Source: Aporrectodea caliginosa (taxonomy: Eukaryota > Annelida > Clitellata > Crassiclitellata > Lumbricidae). From it: DNA of 64,000 nucleotides. The notes below the pieces were generated by a model. It did no database searches and was not told the DNA's origin. It worked only from the letters and a program-made list of their open reading frames with translations. Position 1 is the stretch's first letter. Each line of letters starts with the position of its first letter. Both the position numbers and the translations under genes were made by a program. Positions 55,389 to 64,000 of the stretch are shown here, piece after piece. The stretch covers positions 450,001 through 514,000 of the forward strand of contig JACEVL010000205.1 in NCBI GenBank assembly GCA_020284085.1, in the 5' to 3' direction.

Positions 55389-57782
55389 CGCATAATATAG
55401 TTCGTAGTATAATCTGTGTAATACGAATACCTGCATTTCCGATATATCCTTCCACAGTTATAAGATAGAATTCTGCGGATGAGTTAACATGGAAGGTCGT
55501 ATATTCAGCGTATCGCGTCTCTCCCTCGAAGTCCTCAAGATCAATGCGTAGCTTATACTTCCGGTTTGTTGTCAACAGATGCAGTACCTCGAGGCCTTAA
55601 AACAATAGGTGACTTTATATTGACGAGTACTGAGGTCTCTAGACGACCATTCATTCAGTCATTTATTTATTTGTTCAGACATATATTCAATCAGTCAATC
55701 AATAATTCATTTATTTATTCGTGCGAACATTCGCTCAATTATTCACTCGATTTTATAAGTTATTCATCCATTGGCAGTTCCAACCATTTGCCTCCATTCA
55801 TTGAGCAAAAAAATAAATACAAAGTAAATAAAGAACACTGCAGTCTTCAAAACGAACTGAATTCATTCGCGCATTCTTTCTTTAATCATTAATTTATTAA
55901 TTCATTAGTTTATAAATACAACATGGCCTTGCACCATCGCTATCCTTCCAATGAGGCCGCCTGTTAGAAAAGAGTTTTTCTTGCGGATTGCTGCCATAAT
56001 GTTGAAATCTCAACTCAATCATTCCTCCAAAGAATTATTGTTTTAGAGTTTCACAATGATGCAATAGATGTCCCTCGAAAAACAGGTGATGTCGCTCGGT
56101 TTAATTGTGTTGTTACCACAGTCACTTTAATTCACTTTTACTAGGACTATATCTCAGTTATCGTCTTTGCTACAACCTCATAGGTCTATGTGTGATGTCA
56201 ACCAACGGGTGCTACTCCCAACATATATTCTCGTCAATTTTCTAAATTATAATCTAACTCAGTTCAAATTGCAATTTTCTATCACTACTGATTTGAAATC
56301 GTAAAAAGGAGAAACAAGAGATCCTACCTAACCAAAATTCTCCACTGAAATTTCCAAAGCCCTTCTCATACTGCGTGTAATTTCGCTCGAAATTCTCGCT
56401 GCCATCCATTCGTCGCTGAAACACCTGAAAAAAGTTAACGGGCATACACACTGGTCTCTTTATAGTAGACATGAATGCACCGAAACAATCTTTATCATAG
56501 TCTAATTTATGAATTTTGTATTTCAGTGTTTAATAACGAAAAGAAGTTCAATATGTAAAACTGGTTATAATCTTATGGGTGGGATCGAATAGACAAAATG
56601 TAGGCCCCTATCAAATTGAGTAATTAGCAATTTCATTTTTATGTGATATAAAAACTCACGGTCTAAACTTAAAACACCGTATAATTTTTCACGACATCTA
56701 TGATTCAATTTGAGAAACTCTGATTTCTTTTCAACTCTCCGAGATGCACCGCTTGATTTTCTTTTCAATTCTCCTAACATGAAAAATATAAGATTTAACT
56801 AAGGTTTTCTCTTCACTTGGATGCTGAAAGTGAAGCTACGTGCAATGTTATGCTCTCCAAATACCAACCAGCCAACTTTCTTTAAAGGGATCGAAGTCAC
56901 AGAAGACGTCAGCTTGCATTCTTTTATCATCACCGCCTGCGTAGATGCGATATACCCCGCTGGTTGTGAAGCCCATGGCTCTGACGTCGGAACAGTCCCG
57001 CGGTCCAAGTACAAGGCATTTGTTATCTGTTATAAAGAACGCAGATTAGTTAAGCGACATGCATTGTACCACTACAGTATTTGACGATCCATAGGATGCC
57101 TCTCTGTCTTAGCGAACTGATCTTGTCATATTGATTAGATTATGGCTTGTATTTGGTGCGCCATCGGTTGCATCTTTTTACACTAGACACCGGCGACATG
57201 GACTATAGTATAATTGCAAATATATATAACATTATCGACCCAGAATATTATATTCCACATTTTTCAATACGGACGTTCGGCGTCTATCACGTTTTCTTTA
57301 ATGCCTGCATCATTATCATTGTCATCAACAATCAACCCCGTCATAATCATTATCATAGTTATTACCATCTTTGCACAGTGTTTTAGTTATTGAAAAAACA
57401 GAATAAAATGTGAGTAATGAGTATATTTCTTATCTTTACATAAATCATAGTCACGTTTTACCAGATTGCAATAATGTGTGCTCTTACTCTGTCGTATGCC
57501 ATTCCCTGCGTTGGACAGTTGCTCGAGTATTGTCGACATAACGTTTTGAATCTGTAGATCCGTCGAAGCACCAGTCTTGCTTAGCTCTTTCTTCAACTCA
57601 TCCAGGTACACTTCCGTGTCATTCAGCTTCGAATTCACTTCGCAAACGAGATCCATCGTTTCCGATAACTGGTCAATGATTGTTGAACTGCATTTGTCCT
57701 CGTCAGGTTTCGAACCATCCGCAGATGATTGTCCCTGGTGCAGAATGAAGAGCAGCAGAATGCAATATGGGAAAGACGACAT
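54111..57782 (-). CDS. Fibrinogen-related secreted protein, copy E (5 exons, 323 aa)
   Basis: Exons: 57782-57488, 57026-56869, 56424-56328, 55595-55431, 54367-54111. Total 972 nt, open, GT-AG. The signal peptide, coiled coil and fibrinogen domain match copy C almost residue for residue; visible differences include KTTH for KTAH and KLMPLED for KLVPLED in the last exon. All four fibrinogen-domain cysteines and the DMDND calcium motif are kept. An RTE-like LINE fragment is inserted in intron 4. As the cleanest copy in the cluster it is a good reference model. Family function is inferred: secreted pattern recognition or lectin activity. Confidence 0.85.
54458..55310 (-). mobile_element. RTE-like LINE, 5'-truncated, in intron 4 of copy E
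   Basis: The minus strand reads [20 protein letters not shown] (the FADD catalytic motif of reverse transcriptase), [10 protein letters not shown] and [12 protein letters not shown], then in another frame [40 protein letters not shown] and HICRMNN. The 3' end is followed by (TGA)n. In copy C the same place has (ATC)n directly joined to (AT)n (34815-34862), the empty site. One frameshift near 54970. Confidence 0.75.
55309..55387 (+). repeat. (AT)n microsatellite
   Basis: About 80 bp of AT, longer than in copy C (34838-34864). Confidence 0.95.
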
Positions 57783-57840
57783 TGCCACTGAGTTTCCAAA
57801 ACAGCTCAAATCTGATCTCATCGAAGCGGCGACTGTAGTT

Positions 57841-57866
57841 GTATTTATACGCTGTGATATGCAAAT
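57841..57866 (-). promoter_or_regulatory. Copy E promoter: octamer plus TATA box
   Basis: ATTTGCAT at 57866-57859 and GTATAAATAC at 57850-57841 on the minus strand, identical in order and spacing to copy C. Confidence 0.65.
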
Positions 57867-58354
57867 GACAAATTCTTCCTACTGTGTGTTCCAAAAATTG
57901 CTCTCCTCGACTGACAATTTACTGTCAGAATTAAGGTGGATTTTCATTGCTGTCTAAAACTGTACCTAAATGACTATTTAAAAATTATGCTTTTTCTGAA
58001 AGCGACGTCATGTGTAGGACTAAGATCTACAAAACTCAAATCATATGATCTTCACGGGTCCTACGTTTGACTTGTTCAGTTATGTCACAGTGAGCACCTA
58101 TAAAGTCCATATCTCAATATCTTCATAGGGTCTTCAATGGGCCTACTTTTGAGGAGGATAACCCAGACAATAGTTTCGCACGCAGAGGAGGGAGAATCTC
58201 ATTCCAAGCAGAAGGGCCTACAACAGCAAATGATCGACGTTGGGCTAAAGCAGTGCTGGAACTATATAAAACCCGTTTTCCCAGATGGGGCACGTATGGG
58301 CCCAGGTAGGTTCAAACTTATTGGAATGCTGGCAGGGCTGAAAGGGATAATAAT

Positions 58355-58390
58355 AATAATAGTACCCTAATAATAATAACTATAATGATG

Positions 58391-58465
<75 letters not shown>
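58355..58465 (+). repeat. (ATA)n microsatellite, uninterrupted counterpart of 41118-43180
   Basis: Upstream of copy E. Lacks the Tc1-like, R4-like and CTGCCCTC elements present upstream of copy C. Confidence 0.9.
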
Positions 58466-58468
<3 letters not shown>

Positions 58469-59384
58469 GCGAGAACTTCTAAGGTTACGTAACACAGCAC
58501 TTGCCGTTACAGGGGCTCCTTAACAAAGTTCCACAAGTGCTGTATTGTATTTCTGAAGTACACAATATGTTCTTTTGTTCACATAATCTAGACAACCATG
58601 TATGCATGCATGCATATATGTGTATATGCATGTACATGTGCGTGCAAGTATGTACTTATATATAATTATGTATGTATGCATGTATGTGTGTAGGCTATGT
58701 ATGTATGCATGCATGTATGTATGTACGTATGTATTTATGTATGTATGTATGTATGTATGTATGTATGTATGTATGTATGTATGTATGTATGCATGCATGT
58801 ATGTATGTATGTATGTATGTATGTATGTATGTATGTATGTATGTATGTATGTATGTATGTATGACATTGTATGTATGTATGTATGTATGTATGTATCTAC
58901 GTATGTATAAGTCTTTTTAAGCTGAGTTACCTTTTTTGGAACGAAGTGTAGCAAGTGTACTCAATTACTCATGTTACTTGCAATGCCTCAAAGGACCTTA
59001 ACATTCATTTGAGGCCAATAAACAATTTTGGATAAATAAATATTTTTCTTGAAATTATTCGATTTTAGGTGCATCCAACAGCTGTTCAGCTATGTATAAA
59101 TCTCTCGAAGCTTACAAAGTTTGACAACTTTATGCAAAACAAAAACAAATCCTAATATATGGCCAATGAATATTTTCACAGACGGTCAATAAAATGATAA
59201 TTTACGGCTGAGAGGTTGGTTTTATACTGCATTATTGTATATGTTATTGTATTTTTTATTGGCTCCACGACAACTCGTCTACAGACTTTTCGTCTGGGAG
59301 ACTTCGTCTACAGACATTTCACCGACAGCCATTATTTCGTCTACCAAATGTTTTGATATTATAACTTTAAAATTCATTCATTCC

Positions 59385-59900
59385 GATAATTTATATGGCG
59401 CCCCTTCAAGGAACCTACTCAGAGGCGCTCCCCGCCCAGCCACGGCTAAACAGGGAAGACTTGAGAAGGCGGCAGAAAGCAGGCATATTGCTGCGAGGCA
59501 TCAAGCTCAGCTCAAGGGGGAGCCCCTTTCCAGGTTGATGGTCCAAAAATCGAGAAGGCTCAGCGCTGCTTGAGACATAAACGGGCCCGGGGGACAAGAA
59601 GCTTTCTCTTGGCCGAGGAGCGCAGAGCCCCACGAAGGGGGGGCTAGGTCAGAGACAGGACGACAGAGGTCAGAGAGGTATGATGGTGCACAGCCAGCAA
59701 GGCACCGCCAAATTAAGTCTGCTATCCTGTAAGAGATGCGCTCCGAGGCAGGAAGCCAGTGCAAAACATCGCGCATGTAAGCAGAGACTGAAGCGTATTT
59801 TGGAATACGACAAATAAGTCGGGCAGCTGAGCGGAGGACCCGGTCAAGACGGCATATTAAGCCAGATGGGAGACCAGCAAGTATCGACTATCGAGCTACT
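59385..59900 (-). mobile_element. L2-like LINE fragment (duplicate of 43945-44450)
   Basis: The minus strand reads MRDVLHWLPASERISYRIAD and LAGCAPSYLSDLCRPV, with the shared GAGCGCCTCTGAGTAG tail near 59405-59425. Confidence 0.65.
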
Positions 59901-59954
59901 GTAATAAATTCTTCTGATAACAAAGGCACGAACAAGAACTGCAGCATCATGCGA

Positions 59955-59956
59955 GT

Positions 59957-60020
<64 letters not shown>

Positions 60021-60121
60021 AACAGAGAGACAGAGACAGAGAGACAGAGAGACAGAGAGACAGAGAGACAGAGACAGAGAGACAGAGACAGAGACAGAGA
60101 CAGATACAGATACAGAGATAC

Positions 60122-60152
<31 letters not shown>

Positions 60153-60305
60153 GAGACAGAGAGACAGAGAGACAGAGAGACAGAGAGACAGAGAGACAGA
60201 GAGACAGAGAGAGAGACAGAGAGAGACAGAGAGACAGAGACAGAAACAGAAACCAAGAGAAACAGAGACAGAGAGAGAAGAGAGAGAGAGAGAGAGACAG
60301 AGAAC

Positions 60306-60340
<35 letters not shown>
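59955..60340 (+). repeat. (AG)n/(ACAGAG)n microsatellite
   Basis: About 385 bp against about 140 bp in the paralogous site at 44460-44600. Produces spurious Arg/Glu- and Ser/Leu-rich frames. Confidence 0.95.
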
Positions 60341-60342
<2 letters not shown>

Positions 60343-62439
60343 ACAACACGCAGCTGGCGGAGCTGGTAATAACAGCTTCGCGTAAACATGTTGCGCAAGA
60401 ATAAGCTCTTGGTCGCGCGAGAGGGCATTAATGGAAATTGGATTGATGAAAAAACTGTTTCTCTAAATGGAAGTGGGATTGATGAAAACATTCCTGTATT
60501 GAAATAGAATTTGGATTGATCGAAATAATTGCCCCGTAAATAGAAGCTGGATACTAAGCTGGATGGATGGATGAAACTAACTTTTCGATTCAATAGAAGG
60601 TGGATTGATGAAAATAATTGTTTTCGTACTTATAATCTGGATCCTTAAGAATATTAAATTTTAGTACGTTTTAAGAAAGCGGCCTCTGTTGATTAGCCCT
60701 AATGGATAAGCTACTCTCGTAGACGAAATGTCTGTAGACGAGTTGTCGTGACACCTTTTTAACCCTAGGGCTACCAAGCTTTTTGTGACATGGACTACCA
60801 AAGGGGGTGGTTTCCACCCCTGGATTTCGTGTTTGGTTTCACATATCATAACTTGTAATATAGCAATGGATTCAGCATTCATTTCTGCACAGAATGGTAT
60901 ATTTAGTTGTACATTATGTGAATGCACCTCGAAATTACATCACTTTTAACAACGGAACACTTTAATTAGCAATATTTTATATTATTGCGTACATTTTGTA
61001 CTTTTTGGATAAACAAATATAAGATTATGTGTGTTTTGAAACTAATCTATGTATAAAAGATACACACAATCATCCCTACACATGTTTATATAGTATAAAT
61101 GTACATCCATACATATATATCCCATATATATATATCGGTTTACGTTGTAATGCTGTATTCAGCCATTTTCACACAGATTACGCGTATTATTATTTATTTT
61201 GATCACTTCCGGTATTCAAAAGACAACGATGTAGGTATGCAAATGAAGCCCTACATTCCCTCTAAAGAATGTTATCTTTGTTTCTCTTCCAGGAAGACAA
61301 ATGAATACGCTACAGACAAAAACTAAGGGGGAGTGCTTCCATTCAGCCATTTTTCACGCATATTACGCGTATTATTATTTATTTTGAGCACTTCCGGTTG
61401 TCTCAGGTCAACTCAGTGACCATAGAAATGTAGCCCCACAATCCCTCTATAGAATGGTATAATTTGTGTCTTTTAATATTAAATGACGGATAAGATATAG
61501 TCGAAAATCTAGGGGGGTGGTATCCACCCCCTGGTGCCTCGGGTATATTGGGTATAACTTTTGAACGGTGTGAGATATCATCTTACATTTTACCTCAAAA
61601 CGTGTGTAAATGAACCCCCTACAGCTACCTAAAAGGTCAAATTTCTATTCCATACGAAAAATGGATACAGCTACACTCGTAGACGAGCAGTCTGTAGACG
61701 AATTGTCGTGTACACCTTTTTTTATTGTATTGAATATATTGTATTTATCACTTTATATAGCCCCTCTCACAGGAGAAACATGCTTAGAAGCACTTTCAAC
61801 TTGAAAGCCGGGGAAACAGATGAGTTCTTAGATCATTAGTTGTGACAGTCTCTACTGCAAACTGAAACTGAACAGAAATGCAAGTAGGCTTTTAGGCCTA
61901 ACGATAGAATCACACTGATTCGTCTCATGTCTCTAACCTACTATTCGTATGATGAAAAATGGTCCTCATAGAACTATGCAAAGGCCTGCAAATCACATAG
62001 CGCCAACTGAAAAAGGTGAGGAGAAAATAGTTAAACAATAAAAGGCGGACACAGCACTGAAACAACTCATAAAAACGAGTCGTCCTGTAACAGTTGTTTA
62101 TAGGGTCTTCAATCTGAGAGTCTAGAAATGAATACCGTACGCACTAGCAGGGATGGTAGGAGCATGTTGGCGGAGTGTGTGCTTTGGTGAACGGAAATGT
62201 GACAAGTAGGCCAGAATAGGTGAACGGTGAACGAGACTACAAACAGTGTACGATTGTAATCAGAGGGCCACACTATGCAAGCGTTAAACGGAGCAATGTT
62301 TCAATGGTCACAAAGAAGTAACATGTAAGTGCGATCTGTAAAGCTAAGGAGATAAGAAGAATCAAAACGCAATTGTTCGACTGTATTTATTTCTATGGTT
62401 TATAACTACAATGAAAAACACCATTCGGCCAGAAAGTAC

Positions 62440-62440
62440 A

Positions 62441-62511
<71 letters not shown>

Positions 62512-62569
62512 ATCAATCAATCAATCAATAATTAATAATAATAACCACCATAATAACAATAACAATAAT

Positions 62570-62604
<35 letters not shown>

Positions 62605-62610
62605 CATACA
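62440..62610 (+). repeat. (ATT)n then (ATA)n arrays
   Basis: End of R1 copy 5, running into inverted-polarity ATA repeats. Confidence 0.9.
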
Positions 62611-62714
62611 TACAAAACGTATGTATACATTTTCCCTATCTCGTTGTCTACTAATACGTGACTGTTTTTTTCCTCATTGTCTACTAATACGTCGCTGCTC
62701 TCTATCTCCTTGTC

Positions 62715-63626
<912 letters not shown>

Positions 63627-63637
63627 TTTTAATTTAA

Positions 63638-63709
63638 TTGTCTGGAAATGACCCTACTCGTCGTTGTCCTGGCTGGCGAAGGTGCCCCGAAATGCGATGG
63701 AGTTGAAGC

Positions 63710-63712
<3 letters not shown>
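63638..63712 (-). mobile_element. R4-like LINE 3' end between (ATT)n arrays
   Basis: The minus strand reads RFNSIAFRGTFASQDNDE then stop, another very short copy. Confidence 0.55.
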
Positions 63713-63774
<62 letters not shown>

Positions 63775-63775
63775 T

Positions 63776-63840
63776 GTAATCGTAATCGTAAACTCCATAT
63801 TTCCCAAGCGCCACTTGAAAGCTAAGTAAGATCAGACGAC
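63776..63840 (-). other. Possible 3' UTR remnant of a sixth lectin copy
   Basis: GTAATCGTAA...CAAGCGCCACTTGAAAGCTAAG resembles the block next to the poly(A) signal in copies A-E (AAGCGCTACTTCAAGCTAAG). The rest of the window (to 64000) does not match further. Confidence 0.3.
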
Positions 63841-64000
63841 GAGTGACATGAATAACCACCAACGCTCATATGCCCAGGCTAAGAAAAACGAAGATTTGTT
63901 AACTTAATGCATGAATGTATTTCTATATGTACGTAGGTATGTATGTGTGTATATCATAAATGTATACATACATGAATGCATGTACGTATATATTTCTGGC

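Larger units (their letters stand above)
59262..61717. mobile_element. CGTCTAC-type element, second copy, with two right ends
   Basis: The left end is as in 43823. Right-end sequence occurs at 60716-60757 and again at about 61664-61717; only the second is followed by TTTTTTATTG. The interior has L2-like LINE minus-strand sequence at about 59385-59900 and an (AG)n/(ACAGAG)n tract at 59955-60340. The part 60758-61660 is an unrelated insert with two partly repeated blocks (near 61160 and 61345) sharing TTACGCGTATTATTATTTAT. Confidence 0.5.
58469..62440 (+). repeat. R1 repeat, copy 5, interrupted
   Basis: Left part 58469-59261 with (TATG)n at about 58660-58900; right part 61728-62440. A MULE-like element with a duplicated right end lies between. 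Confidence 0.65.

Noticed and set aside
59844..60593. 249-codon Ser/Leu-rich frame and overlapping Arg/Glu-rich frames
   Set aside because: Created by the (AG)n/(ACAGAG)n microsatellite between L2-like LINE remnants.

Overview
The window is eukaryotic: spliced genes with GT-AG introns, TATA and AATAAA signals, and intergenic and intronic DNA crowded with transposons and triplet or tetranucleotide microsatellites. It suggests a marine invertebrate, perhaps a non-vertebrate deuterostome such as an echinoderm. The grounds are the expanded fibrinogen-related genes, the transposon mix (Ty3, L2-like, RTE-like and R4-like retroelements, hAT, maT) and frequent AGGCCT-rich words. The exact taxon is a guess.

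Host genes. Every host gene I can support belongs to one tandem family on the minus strand: five copies of a secreted fibrinogen-related protein (A 490-6374, B 10871-25922, C 34491-39353, D 48002-about 52810, E 54111-57782). Four have the same five-exon model: signal peptide plus coiled coil, then four exons forming one fibrinogen C-terminal domain, all splice phases matching, giving 323, 333, 323 and 323 aa. Copy D has lost its signal peptide, promoter and exon 4. Copies A/B and C/D/E form two subfamilies, and A/B have lost two conserved cysteines together. Intact copies share an octamer (ATTTGCAT) plus TATA promoter and a distal AATAAA signal. C and E are a recent direct duplication about 19.6 kb apart. 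Comparing them exposes empty sites for several transposons. The proteins are probably oligomeric, Ca-binding secreted lectins of FREP/ficolin type.

Layout. 0.5-6.4 kb: gene A with a hAT MITE, a Helitron-like element and an L2 fragment in its introns. 6.4-10.4 kb: microsatellites, R4-like 3' ends and an unclassified repeat. 10.4-26 kb: gene B, whose last intron is 10.6 kb and holds a SINE, a hAT element and a nearly intact 7.7 kb Ty3 retrotransposon; a maT-type mariner sits in intron 3. 26-34 kb: repeats, a frameshifted R4/Dong-like LINE and an L2-like LINE. 34-46 kb: gene C, a hAT, a deleted Tc1-like element with 195-bp TIRs and a 1.8 kb element with repeated subterminal motifs. 46-53 kb: a 212-bp palindrome and broken gene D. 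53-64 kb: gene E, duplicated repeats and long (ATT)n arrays.

Most novel-looking points: a LINE family apparently targeted to (TAA)n tracts, the subterminal-repeat element at 41.3-43.1 kb, the paired cysteine loss and octamer promoters in the lectin genes, SINE and LINE sharing a 3' tail, and palindromes that look like template-switch products.
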